Source: Hemileia vastatrix (Eukaryota > Basidiomycota > Pucciniomycetes > Pucciniales > Zaghouaniaceae). Taken from it: a DNA stretch of 64,000 nucleotides. Each line of letters begins with the position of its first letter. Positions within the stretch are counted from its first letter, which is position 1. Below the pieces are notes generated by a model. The model was not told the origin of the DNA. It saw nothing but the letters and a program-made list of their open reading frames with translations, and ran no database searches. The stretch covers positions 15,614,498 to 15,678,497 of the forward strand of contig JASXTE010000017.1 of NCBI GenBank assembly GCA_030280995.1, given 5' to 3'. Below, one piece after another: positions 10,367 through 20,961 of the stretch. A program made the translations under genes and the position numbers.

Positions 10367-11155
10367 TGTCAAGGGGTCCTTTTGGGTGTAAAAGTTTATT
10401 CAAGGTTTATACAAGGAAAATTGGGGTTTTAATGAACTCTCAAAGTAAAGTATGTATTTTCTTAATCAAATTGATTTATTTGCTCAAGTATAAGAGGTAG
10501 TTTTTATTTATTAGTATAATTTATAGAGTAGAATTACACTGTTGTAAATACTAAGCTTATAAAATATAGAAATAAGTATTGTTTTGTAATTGTAGTAATA
10601 AGTAATTGATGAATGAATGTTCTGAAAAGCACAAAGTAAGAGGCCTTTTATAGGCAAAACATGAGGGAATAAAATATACGGAATTGACACCATATACTGT
10701 AAGAATGTGAGAAAAAGAATGACTAAAAGGAGTACATATATGACATAAGAAATAAATAAACTGGTATGTCAACAAGGGCATCAAATTTATTAGCAATAAA
10801 GTTTGAGTTCCTTAGACTGTCACACTTAATTACACAATAATAAATAATTATATTACTTTCACAGGATTCCAGATCTCTCACTGAGGTAATATAAATGTTT
10901 TAAAGTTTTTTTATTATAATTTTATTATTAAATTCTTTTCACATTGACTTATACCATTGAGCACGGTGTTAGGGAGTAAAATTGTAAGGAACATTTTATT
11001 TACACTAATTAATTATACTACTTATTGTACTTAACTAGTTAATTGTAAGTAATACTTAAGTAGATAATTAATTATTAGTAAGAAGAAGGGGCATGGCTTC
11101 AACTCAGTAAAATAATTAATTATTTTACCGGTTAAGTCTAGTAGCCTGGCTGACA
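10367..11155 (-). repeat. Element A 5' LTR
   Basis: 789 bp, TGTCAAGG at the left and GGCTGACA at the right, about 97-98 percent like 2446-3235 by eye. Followed by the target duplication TATTT at 11156-11160. Confidence 0.93.
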
Positions 11156-11226
11156 TATTTATTTAATAATTTATTTAATTATATTAAATTTAGATGACTT
11201 CCACCCCTTAATTTAATAAAATTCAA

Positions 11227-11348
11227 GGGGGGGTATTGCCAAATTTTCAAATCTGACATTCAAAATTGAAGACTTGTAAAAAATTTGGTGATACCCATCC
11301 CTTGCTTCAATAAAATGTAGGGGCGGGGGGTATTGCCAAATTTTCAAA
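11227..11348. repeat. Cluster of three GGGGGGTATTGCC terminal-repeat motifs
   Basis: GGGGGGTATTGCCAAATTTT occurs forward at 11228-11247 and 11325-11344, and a decayed inverted copy (AAATTTGGTGATACCC) lies at 11281-11296. The same motif follows the second SANT-like copy at 57180-57202, and a related palindrome lies at 22928-22949. 11349-11707 is otherwise AT-rich with duplicated AAGCAAACTTATTGACTTGAA words at about 11387 and 11464. Confidence 0.7.
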
Positions 11349-11707
11349 AGATATATAGAATTTTAATTACTTAGCAGTATTTAAATAAGCAAACTTATTG
11401 ACTTGAATTTAAAGATAGAAAAATTGTATTATATTTTCAAATTTTTGACAAAAAAAAAAGTATAAGCAAACTTATTGACTTGAATGTAAGGATAGAAAAA
11501 TTGTATGATATTTTTGAAAATTTGACAAAAAAAAGTACTATATTCAAGATCTTTTATAAGTCAGCATATAAGAAAATATTACCAAAAAGAAATCAAACAA
11601 AATTAATTTACCTAGAAAAATAATTTATCAATTGAAAAGTTCAAGTAATTTTTTAATGTATTCATAAGATTGGCCATTTTTTACACATTCCATAATGAAA
11701 TCTTTTT

Positions 11708-12932
11708 TTAAAAACTTTCTTGTTTTTCCAATTCACAAGTATCCATTTTTCTTTGAAATTGATGGTCATTTACTCTTTCCATCTGCTCTGCCTCAAATTT
11801 TTTTTCTTCCAAATCTAAGGCTTGCTGATCTTTCCTTAGCATATGATCAAGCTTCATCTACTCAAAGTCAAGGGTATTTTTTGCAATAGTTTATTTTGCT
11901 GAGAAAATTAAATAGAAATAAATAAATAAATAAGTTAATGAATAAGATATATAGTAAACATATCTTACTTATAACTTTTTTCAAAATAATCCTCAAGAGA
12001 GCCAATTGAGCTTGTTGAAGTATTACCACGTTTTAAAAGATGGTTCTAGTTCATTGAAGTTAAGGGTCGTCTCTTTAGTTTGGAGTTTGAAAAAGAGGCT
12101 TCAGGAAGTTCATCTAAAGCAGCTTCTAAAGCGGGATTCACATTTCCAGAATCGAGATTATTTAATGGAGTTTAAGTTTGAGTAGGAGGAGACTAGAAAG
12201 AAAGAGAAATTTAGAGAAGAATTTAAGAAAAAAGAAAAAGTAAACATACATTTAAATTTTGGGGCTCTGAGGATTCAGATCTGCTGCAATATAATTGTTC
12301 TGCTTGATATTTGGGATCATCTTCAGCTGAGCTATGGTTAGAAGGTGGAACGGATTGATCTCCTTCAAGTAAAGGTGTGTCGGGAGGATTATAGGAAGTT
12401 TTGGATCCAGAGGGTATATCCTTAGTAGTATCATGTAGAAACCAAGGGCCTACATCAACTCGGGAGCCAAAAAGATTATCCATCTCTTCATAGAAAGGAC
12501 ACTTGATATTGAGCTTTTCAGAAACAGTTGTAATTCCAATCTCCAAATCATCATTGTCAATACCAAATCCAGTTTCATTTGCAGCATGATGAGCCTTTTT
12601 ATAATTTGATTGATAACTCTAAAATCTCTCCTTCATTTTTTAGGATTGATATCAATTCTTCCCCTTGTTTTCTTCCTTACTTTATTGGCCATAAATAAGT
12701 AGCCATTAAACTTTGAAGAAGGTGGACTTCCAATACAAGTGGAATTTTCACATACAAAACATGCATCATATTTTGATTTTATTTTAAGGAAGTTAATTAT
12801 GATGAGATAATCATCCTTTTTTAGCTGACCTGACTTTGATTTTTCAGGTGTGTGGCTTGCTTTACTAGGAGACTTTTGTGAAAAAGCAGATTTTTGAGTT
12901 ACCTTTTGAGATTTTGAATGTCTGGGAGGCAT
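11708..12932 (-). pseudogene. SANT-like / coiled-coil family pseudogene, copy 1
   Basis: ATG at 12930-12932 (MPPRHSKSQKVTQKS). A Ser/Lys-rich N-terminus leads to a helical domain (KKDDYLIIINFLKIKSKYDA, MANKVRKKTRGRID). One base has been lost at about 12634, changing PKK-MKERF into a stop; the true frame resumes and meets a TAG. It continues as YQSNYKKAHHAANETGFGI and CPFYEEMDNLFGSRVDVGPW. Two introns are visible: 12193-12249 (GTATGT...CTAG, 57 nt) and 11899-11968 (GTAAG...TCAG, 70 nt). The last exon is a charged coil (LEEKKFEAEQMERVNDHQF). The pattern resembles a family of unknown function that I recall from oomycetes and fungi, with a Myb/SANT-like N-terminus and coiled C-terminus. Function is not known. 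Confidence 0.6.
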
Positions 12933-13259
12933 TATAAAACTGGTACATAACAAGAAAAGAGATTAAGAGGTAGAAGAAATAAATAAATAAATTGTAAACA
13001 TGCCTGGTCAAAATGTTGTAATAAAATGTTGAAAATGTTAGGAATGGGTGTGTGCCGAGGATTGATGGGTAGGGAGTGAGGAAGGTCAGTGTGTCACATG
13101 TGACAGGGATGTTGTGGCCAACATGTGGTTGTGAAAAAAAACAGGAAAAAAGTGCTGATTTGAGGTCATAACTGACACCTTTTTTGAAATAAGTGACTTT
13201 TTTGCAAAATTTAAGTGCTGATTTGTAAGTGCTGATTTGGTTTGAAATCCGCACTTAAG

Positions 13260-13606
13260 TTAAGTGCAGATTTTCCAGAACTGACATCCCCTAATATCTG
13301 TAATGAAGTACTGCTCAACCATAGATATGAACCAAAAAATTACCTTGGAAAATCTTATCATGGTCAAAATAAACCCTCTACAAAGCCCCCAGAAAAATCT
13401 GGTAAACCCTCTGCCCCAGTTGCACTTATAAAGTATGCAACAAATACTTGTTTTAAATGTAACAAATCATGGAAAAAGGGAAATGTTTGTGACAAGAAAA
13501 TTCATCTTGTTGAACGAAATGAAGACACTGATGATGCTGAAATTGATATCAATAATTCTTCTAGTGACTGTGAAAGAAATATCTTCTTTGACAATAAATC
13601 TCTTTA
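13260..13606 (+). pseudogene. gag: Element B Gag C-terminus
   Basis: Aligns with element A Gag from ICNEVLLNHRYEP onward. The zinc knuckle is CFKCNKSWKKGNVC: the His of A (GHVC) is Asn here, so zinc binding is probably lost. Ends with a TAA at 13604-13606 before the protease. Confidence 0.82.
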
Positions 13607-13616
13607 AGTTGTTTTA

Positions 13617-14280
13617 ATGTTTGAACAGGATGTCCAATATTTAGATAATATATCTGAAGAATGTGTATTGGATTTATCTTCAGTGGAAAATGCTGAAATA
13701 ATTAAAGATATTACTAACAATTCTATAGCCATATCTCCTTTGAAGGCACCTGTTATCATTAATGGTAAAAATGTTGATTTAGTTCTTGACTCTGGTGCTG
13801 GAGGAAGTATAGTCTGAAAAAGCACTAGCTTCAGTGGATAAGGATTATTTGAGTAAATTATTATGTATTACATCTGAAAAATGGAGAGGGTATGGTTCTA
13901 TTTTGTGTCCTATGGGCAAATACAAAACCTCTATATTCTACAAATATAATGGTGATTTTGCCAGAGCTATCTGTGAATTTGTTGTCATGAAGAATGATAA
14001 TTTAAGCAAATGGTTTTTTATGGGTAATGATATTTTAACCATGTTTGGTGTGAAATTGGACCCAGCTAATTATTGCTTCACCTTGGGCTTGAATGGGAAA
14101 AGAAAATTTAAAATTTCTTCTTCTAAGAAGCATTCTACATCCTTATTAAAATCTTATCACTCTTTAGTCCAATGTAAAGGCAGACAAAAAGAGAAAATAG
14201 ATGAATTAATGTCTGAGATTGAAACAGCTTCATTTGGTGATCAATAAACAGTTGATCAAAAAGATTAAATAGTAGCCTTA
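13617..14280 (+). pseudogene. pol: Element B protease and linker
   Basis: The protease box LVLDSGAGGSIV is intact at about 13785-13815, but it runs into a stop within two codons (TGA at 13815-13817). The linker (WRGYGSILCPMGKYKTS, VKLDPANYCFTLGLNGK) resumes in another frame at 13819 and ends at TAA 14245-14247. Confidence 0.82.
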
Positions 14281-15720
14281 ATTACGTTTTTCCTTATGGC
14301 TTTTGCTCATGGTTCTCATGTCTTAGGAGTTGTTAAGGATGAAATAAAAATTACTTTATCCTGTAATTTGAATGATATTCCTCCTAGTCTTAAGAAAAAA
14401 CCATATCCTGCTTCTGAAATAAAGAGAAAGAATATTGATGATAATATTTCCACCTTATTGAAAATGAATATCATTGAGAAGGTGGATGTCACCCCAAAAT
14501 ATTGTGTTATCTCCCCAGTTTTGATTTTTTATGAAATAGATATGGCTAGATTATGTGGGGATTAAAGAGCATTAAACACTTATACTGTTGATGATATTTA
14601 TCCTTTACCAAGAATTAATTCAATACATGCTACCTTGCAAGGTTCAAAATTTATTAGTTGTCTGGATGGTAATAAAGGGTATCATCAAGATCCAGTTGAG
14701 AAAAATTCTGAAAATTTTTTACTTATTGCCACGCATATGGGAATATATAAGTATGTTATAATGCCATTTGGCCCTTAAAATGCCCCTTAAGTTTTTCAAA
14801 AAGTCATGGATGACACTTTCCATCAGGAAATAATTGAAGGATGGCTTATGGTGTATATTGATGAAATTATAGTTTTTTTGAAAACTTTTGATGAAAATAT
14901 GATTCACTTAAATAGAGTTTTTCAGAACATGGATAAAATAAATATGAACTTGTCCTTGAAAAGGTGTAAATTTGGTTTTCAATCTTTGAAAGTCCTTGGC
15001 CATGTTGTGTCAGGCCTACAAATTTGTGTGGACCACAACAAAGTTGCATCAATTCAAAATGTTAAGGCACCAACTTCTGTTAGAGAAATCCAAAGTTTTT
15101 TGGGTATGTGTGGCTATTATAGACAATATATTAAAAATTATCAGGTCATAGCCTTGCCTCTTACCACACTAACTAGAAAAGATGTTGCATTTATCTGGAA
15201 TAATGACTGTCAAAAAGCTTTTGATGCATTAAAATGTTGTTTAATGAAAGCCCCTATCTTGGCTCTTCTAGATTTCAACAAACCTTTTGTCCTGTACACA
15301 GATGCTAGCTTTGTTGGTTTGGGTGCTGCCCTTCACCAGAAACAAATTATTAATAATAAATCCTCAGAGGTTGTAATTTGTTATATTTCAAGAACCTTGA
15401 GAAATAGTGAATTGAAATATGGTGCCACTCAATTAGTGTGCTTAGCAATTTTTTGGGATCATGAGAAGCTTTATTACTAGCTGGATGACCAAAAGTTTGA
15501 ATTGGTTACTGACTGTAGTGCTGTGAAGTCCCTCTTAAACCTAAAAACACCTAATAGACATATGTTTAGGTGGCAACTTGCTGTTCAAGAACACAGAGGA
15601 GGAATGACAATTATCCATAGGGCTGAAAATTTTCACTCCAATGTTGATATTCTTTCCAGGTTGCCTCTGCCAATTAATGACTCCAATACTTCCTATGTAC
15701 CTGAAGATGATACTGTTCAT
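14281..15720 (+). pseudogene. pol: Element B RT and RNase H
   Basis: RT fingers end at a TAA after ARLCGD (14563-14565), and further stops follow at 14776-14790. The catalytic box is YIDEIIVFL where A and C have YIDD, so the second metal-binding Asp is gone. RNase H keeps TDASFVGLGAAL and TDCSAVKSLL but has QLVCLAIFWDHE where A and C have QLECLA, losing the catalytic Glu. A TAG at 15478-15480 splits the domain. Confidence 0.85.
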
Positions 15721-17092
15721 ATCCATGGTATATTTATAGTTGATATGGAAGAAGATTTATTACAATTAATTCTGGATTTATATGATAAATATTCTGATTT
15801 AAATAAATTAGTTACCATCTTAAATGATCCTAAAAATGCTTTGATTCAAGCATTAATTAAAACTCTTCCTGAAAAGTATCAAAATGCTTTGGTTAAGGGA
15901 AAGTTTTCTATTGAATATGGTAATATATATTATAGAAGAAATCTTACTAATGTAATTGTAATTCTTCCTTCTATAAAAGAAACTATCCTCAAACTTTGTC
16001 ATGATGACATATTAGCTGGTCATTTTGATCTTGAAAAAATAATTATTAGAATCAAAAACACTGCTTGGTGGGCTAATATGTCTTAAGATACTAAATTATA
16101 TGTTGAATCTTGTGATTCCTGCCAGAAATCTAAAAGGTTGAGAGGTAAAAGAGCAGGGATATTACAACATATTGAAGCACCTGATACTCCCTGGAAAATC
16201 ATTAATATGGATTTTTTCACTGGTCTTCCTGTATCAGGTAAGGACAGTTACAATTCTTGTTGGGTAATAGTGGATAGATTTACTAAAATGTGCAAATTTA
16301 TTCCCACACACAAGGATGTCTCCACCAAAGACTTAGCTTTCTTATAGTGGTCTTATATGTTCAATATAGTTGGATTCCCTAGGGCCATTATATCTGACAG
16401 AGATCCCAAGTTTACCTCGGAATTTTGGATGTCTTTAATGGATATATGTGGTTGTGAATTAAAATTATCTACTGCTCACCATCCCCAGACTGATGGTCAA
16501 GCTGAAAGAATGATTCAAACTCTAGAGGATATGATTAGAAGGTATTGTGCCTTTGGCTTTGAATATAAAGATAATGACAGATTTACTCATGACTGGGTTA
16601 CTTTGCTCCCAGGTCTTGATTTTGCTTATAATAGCACTGTTCACTCTGTTACTCAAAAGAAGCTTTTTGAGCTTTGGCTAGGTCATGTCCCTAATACTCC
16701 TGCTCAAATACTCAATAGTAGATTTCCTAAATTTGAATTACACCCTGGTTTCAAATTTTTTTTTCAAATGCAACAACTGTGCAGAAAATATGCTCAGAGT
16801 TGTATTGATAAAGCATTTGAGTATGAAAAGAAAAGATAGGATGAATCCCATAAAGAGCACACATTTGGTGAATGTGATGAAGAGTTGATATCTACTGTCC
16901 ATTTCAATTTAAAGGGTAACAACAAGTTAAAAGATCCTTTTGTAGGGCCTTTTGTTGTTAAAAGAATGATTGGAGATAATGCAATTGAAGTTGTGTTATA
17001 CTTTCCATATGATAGGAAACATCCTGTTTTCCCCATTTCCCTGCTGAAACCTTATACTTAAAACAGTGATTTATTCCCTAAAAGAAGAGGAA
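15721..17092 (+). pseudogene. pol: Element B integrase
   Basis: The zinc finger (LCHDDILAGHFDLEK, CDSCQKSK) and all three core acids are readable (NMDFFTGLP, ISDRDPKFTSEFW, GQAERMIQTLE). Stops interrupt at 16084, 16345, 16837 and 17059. Sequence ends at FPKRRG, so the chromodomain is missing because element C's LTR interrupts it. Confidence 0.86.
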
Positions 17093-18259
17093 TATCAGCC
17101 GGGATGTCTAGAAGATTGAAAATATTAATAGAAATAATAGAAAATAGGATGGGAATAATAAGGTAGTAATGTAAAATAAAATAAAATAGATGTAATTTAA
17201 GAGGATAAGACAACAATATAGTTAAGATGTGACAAAGTTGTAAGTATTTAAGCAAATTACAAATATTATAAATGATAATAAATGTTCAATAGCCCGTCAG
17301 TTCAATAATAGTATTATAAATCTTAAGGCAACCTATAATAATTTTTATAGTATTTAAATTAGATGTAATGAACTAATAAAAATAGTAAATAAAGAAATAT
17401 ATTTAAAATATGATGAGTGAGTGTATAGTAAGTGATGAGCTACCAGAGGGACTTCTAAAGCCTTTTTATAGGCAAGAGGACGTTCTGGAGCATTCCAATA
17501 GTATATACAAAAAGGTAAAATAATATGAAACAATTAATTTAAAAGAATCTAATTAAAAAAATAAAAAATAAATCTGTGAATAAACAAGTATTTTTCCCAT
17601 TAGTAATCTCTAAAAAAGAATAGAATTAATATAACAATTAACTACGTGAGTATAAAAATATGTGAATTGTGAGAAAGAAATCTAAAGAAGGAATACCAAT
17701 AGCTAAAAAAGTATAATAAAAATAAAAAGAATTATTTTTACGCTTTTAAATAATCTTAACTCAGTATAAGCAATAGTAATTTAACTATTTCAAGTAAATT
17801 AAATATTAAATTAATTGAACAACTAATTAAGTTAATACAGGAACTTTTTAACATGAGAATTTGAATTTAATCATATTAAATTAATTTAGTAATATTGGTA
17901 ACAAAATTAAGGGTCACAGAAGCGCCAAATATTGATGAATATTATTATATTATAGGTTGTATTTAGTTTTATATAAATGTTATTATTAAAATTGTAATTA
18001 CTGTGTAAGTTAAATTTACACTTATAATATAATTTTAAATAATTTATTTATACATATAAATCACACCATGATATTATAGAATATTATATTTGTTTATATA
18101 ATACAATTTATTTAATAATAAAATTAAGTATAATATTTTATTTCATTCACAAAACATTTATAATTTTATTTTAAATAATTTTTTATATTTACATAAAGTT
18201 ATTCCTTTACAGTAATTTATTATATAAATTACTGGACTCCTGAGATAGTCTGGCTGACA
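17093..18259 (-). repeat. Element C 3' LTR
   Basis: About 1167 bp, very AT-rich. The right end GTCTGGCTGACA is followed by the polypurine tract (AGTGAGGGAG on the minus strand, 18260-18269). The left end TATCAGCC is the expected inverted partner TGTCAGCC with one G-to-A change. No gene inside. Its partner LTR is not in the window. Confidence 0.75.
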
Positions 18260-18317
18260 CTCCCTCACTATAAAAAAACAATAAAAAAATGTTAAGATTT
18301 TTTCTTTTTATATTTTT

Positions 18318-18704
18318 TTAACAGAGTAGAAAGATTTGAAATTTCTTTTCCAGGTATCCATGCATCATTTTCAGATGACTTGTTTTTGATCTCAATAAAT
18401 ATTCAATACCTCTTTCAGAAGTGATAATTATATCATTGAGAATTTTATCAATTTCTGCAGTTTCTGTGACTTCCTGAGGGTTTTTCTTAGGTCTTCCCCT
18501 TCTTTTGGGAAATAAGTCACTGTTGGAAGTATAAGGTTTAATCAAAGAAATGGGAAAAACAGGATGTTTTCTATCATATCGAGAATACAATACTACTTCT
18601 ACTGCATTATCACCAACCATTCTTTTAACAACAAATGGTCCTGCAAAAGGATCTTTTAATTTGTTGTTACCTTGTAAATTGAAATGGACAGTAGATATCA
18701 ACAC
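18318..18704 (-). pseudogene. pol: Element C integrase C-terminus and damaged chromodomain
   Basis: Reads STVHFNLQGNNKLKDPF and GPFVVKRMVGDNAVEVV, then the chromodomain start EIDKILNDIIITSERGIEYL. A one-base change after YLLR shifts the frame, so the WMPGKEISNL half of the chromodomain is out of frame. Separated by a TAA from the integrase core. Confidence 0.83.
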
Positions 18705-18731
18705 TTCATCACCCTTGTTAAATGTGTATTC

Positions 18732-19841
18732 TTAATGGGATTTATCCCATCTTTTCTTTTCATATTCAAATGCTTTATCAATACAGCTTTGAGCATGTTT
18801 TCTGCATAGCTGTTGCATTTGCATAAAAGATTTTACACCAGGATGTAGTTCCAACTTAGGTAATTTATTATTGAGAATTTGAGCAGGAGTATTTGGGACA
18901 TAACCTAACCAAAGCTCAAAAGGCTTTTTCTCAGTGACAGAATGAACAGTACTGTTATATGCAAATTCAAGACCAGGCAAAAGAGTGACCCAGTCATGAG
19001 TAAATCTGTCATTGTCTTTATATTCTAAACCAAAGGCACAATACCTTCTAATCATATCTTCCACAGTTTGAATCATCCTTTCAGCTAGACCATCTGTCTT
19101 AGGATGATGAGCTGTAGATAACTTTAACTCACAGCCACAAATATCCATTAAAGAGGTCCAAAACTCAGAAGTAAATTTTGGATCTCTATCAGAGATTATG
19201 GCTTTTGGGAATCCAATAATATTAAACATGGAAGACCAACATAAGAAGGCTAATTCTTTTGTGGATACATCTTTGTGGGTTGGAATAAATTTACACATTT
19301 TTGTGAATCTATCTACTATCACCCAACAAGAGTAATAACTGTCTTTACCTGCTACAGGAAGGCCAGTGACAAAATCCATGTTAGTTATTTGCGAAGGAGC
19401 ATTAGGTGCTTCAATATGTTGTAGTAACCCTGCTCTCTTACCTGTTAACCCTTTAGATTTTTGGCAAGAATCACAAGATTCAACATATAATTTTGTATTT
19501 TCAGACATATTAGCCCACCAAGCAGTGTTTTTGATTCTAATCAAAGTTTTTTCTAGATCAAAATGACCAGCTAATATGTCATCATGACAAAGTTTGAGGA
19601 TAGTTTCTTTCATAGAAGGGGCAATTACAATTACATTTGTCAGCTTTCTTCTATAATAGATATAACCATCTTCCATAGAAAACTTTCCTTTCATCAAAGC
19701 ACTTTGATATTTTTCAGGAAGAGTTTTAATCAATGCTTGAATTGAAACATTCTTAGGAACATTTAAAATAGTAACTAATTTATTTATATCAGAATCTTTA
19801 TCATATGAATCTAGTATTAATTGTAATAATTCTTCTTCCAT
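18732..19841 (-). pseudogene. pol: Element C integrase, longest open copy
   Basis: 369 codons open, covering the zinc finger (LCHDDILAGHFDLEKT, CDSCQKSK) and the complete DDE core (NMDFVTGLP, ISDRDPKFTSEFW, GLAERMIQTVE). It is the best preserved integrase of the three related copies. It ends at a nonsense TAA after RWDKSH, where A reads Lys. Upstream it breaks at 19857, where foreign sequence begins. Confidence 0.85.
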
Positions 19842-19857
19842 ATCAACTATAAATATG

Positions 19858-20333
19858 TTAACGCCATAGAAGCCAATCTAACTTTCATCCACTTGACATC
19901 TCAACCTCTGGATAACTCACAAGATGGCAATACAAGTTTTTAAGAGGATACTAGTAGTGAATACTATTCAGTTACAGATGAAGATAAGTATGTTAGGATC
20001 ATAGGAGACATTATCCATAAGAAGGTTAAAATGTTAAGGTGGCAATGGAGAATAAAGACTAAACATCTGACATTAATGAAGGGCGCAAAAGACATACTTA
20101 AGAAAAGAAACAAAACCAATAACGTCTCATGCGCGCAGGATAAGTTTGTATTTAAAAGTAAAAAGGTCAATAAGCGCAAAGTGCAAGATGTAGGAAAAGT
20201 TAATGTTAAAAGAGTAAAAGGTATAGCAACTATGTGGGAGAAACTAAATCCAAAAGTAATCAATTGTTATGTGAAATGTTTTAGTAGAAAAGTGTATCAT
20301 GTACACTATTACTCTAAGGTATATAAATGAGCA
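19858..20333 (+). pseudogene. Unassigned Lys/Arg-rich ORF inserted in element C
   Basis: Open on the plus strand except for one TAA near 19948: VNAIEANLTFIHLTSQPLD, then TSSEYYSVTDEDKYVRIIGD, then a basic tail (MLRWQWRIKTKHLTL, FKSKKVNKRKVQDVGKVNVK) ending at 20331-20333. I do not recognise the family. It lacks both a clear start and neighbours that explain it. It could be the Gag tail of another retroelement. The flank 20334-20436 is AT-rich with a TATATAAATGA word. Confidence 0.35.
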
Positions 20334-20436
20334 TGATCTTGTAGAATAGTTAGTTAGTAAGAATATTTTTGTGAATAATTATTTATTGGAATCTGTTTAT
20401 ATTTGAAGTAATAAATTAACAATCTTTAAGATTAAA

Positions 20437-20961
20437 AGTGCTCCCCACCTTCTAAAACAGAGGCGGGCGGGCTGCCCAACGTCGGAGGTGCCGCCTGAAG
20501 CGGCCCGGCCTCCCTGAAGCCAGAAAACCAATAAAAACAACTAATCTACTTAGAAAAATTAGCTACAACTACTAAAACCTTTAAAACACGGAATTTCACT
20601 ATAACAACATTGTGACATGAAATATAGAGAAAAATAAGCTCTATCCAATGGTACTAAGCACTTAACCCTAAGACTTAAGGTTAGCCTGTAAAACACGAAA
20701 AACAAAATTAAACAGCAATCTTTTATATATGAAAAATGAGGAAATGACCCCTTAAAAATCAGAAGATAAAAAATGTCTTCAAGACATAAAATATAGAGAA
20801 AAACCAGGGCTATCCAATGATAGTACCCACATACCCGCATACCCAATATCCATGGAATAAAACCAGAAAAATACCCAATTCCTTAACAGATGTCAATTAA
20901 GACATGCACAAACAGCGCCAAATCACACAACAAAGGCCCCTGCCAATGTTGGAAGACCACA
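20437..20961 (-). repeat. LTR fragment of the D/E/G family
   Basis: Closely matches the reverse complement of 48981-49500, including the GC-rich block at 20461-20513 and the LTR end TGTTGGAAGACCACA. It abuts element C RNase H exactly at 20961/20962. The other LTR end (TGTAGA...) is not clear; TGTAGAATAG at about 20340 is a weak candidate. Confidence 0.8.

Larger units (their letters stand above)
2446..11155 (-). mobile_element. Element A: full-length chromodomain Ty3/Gypsy LTR retrotransposon
   Basis: A complete element transcribed leftward. The LTRs at 10367-11155 (5') and 2446-3235 (3') start TGTCA and end TGACA. The flanks TATTT at 2441-2445 and TATTT at 11156-11160 are the 5-bp target duplication. 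Order on the minus strand: LTR, primer binding site, CpG-rich leader, AT-rich leader with 82-bp repeats, gag, protease, RT, RNase H, integrase, chromodomain, polypurine tract, LTR. The LTRs differ at roughly 15-20 positions (about 2-3 percent by eye), yet the coding region has about seven interruptions. The chromodomain suggests targeting to heterochromatin. B (13.3-17.1 kb) and C (17.1-22.9 kb) are close relatives. Confidence 0.93.
13260..17092 (+). mobile_element. Element B: truncated chromodomain Gypsy copy
   Basis: Same family as A, but plus strand. It starts abruptly in mid-Gag at about 13260 and is cut in the integrase C-terminus (after KRRG) by the LTR of element C at 17093. No LTR of its own is left. 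It has many nonsense codons and lost catalytic residues. The preceding 12933-13259 is the upstream region of the SANT-like gene plus a short AAGTGCTGATTTG duplication at 13209-13236. Confidence 0.88.

Noticed and set aside
13092..13105. 14-nt palindrome TGTCACATGTGACA upstream of the SANT-like gene
   Set aside because: Single short palindrome containing an E-box-like core; no second copy near SANT-like copy 2, so no regulatory claim.
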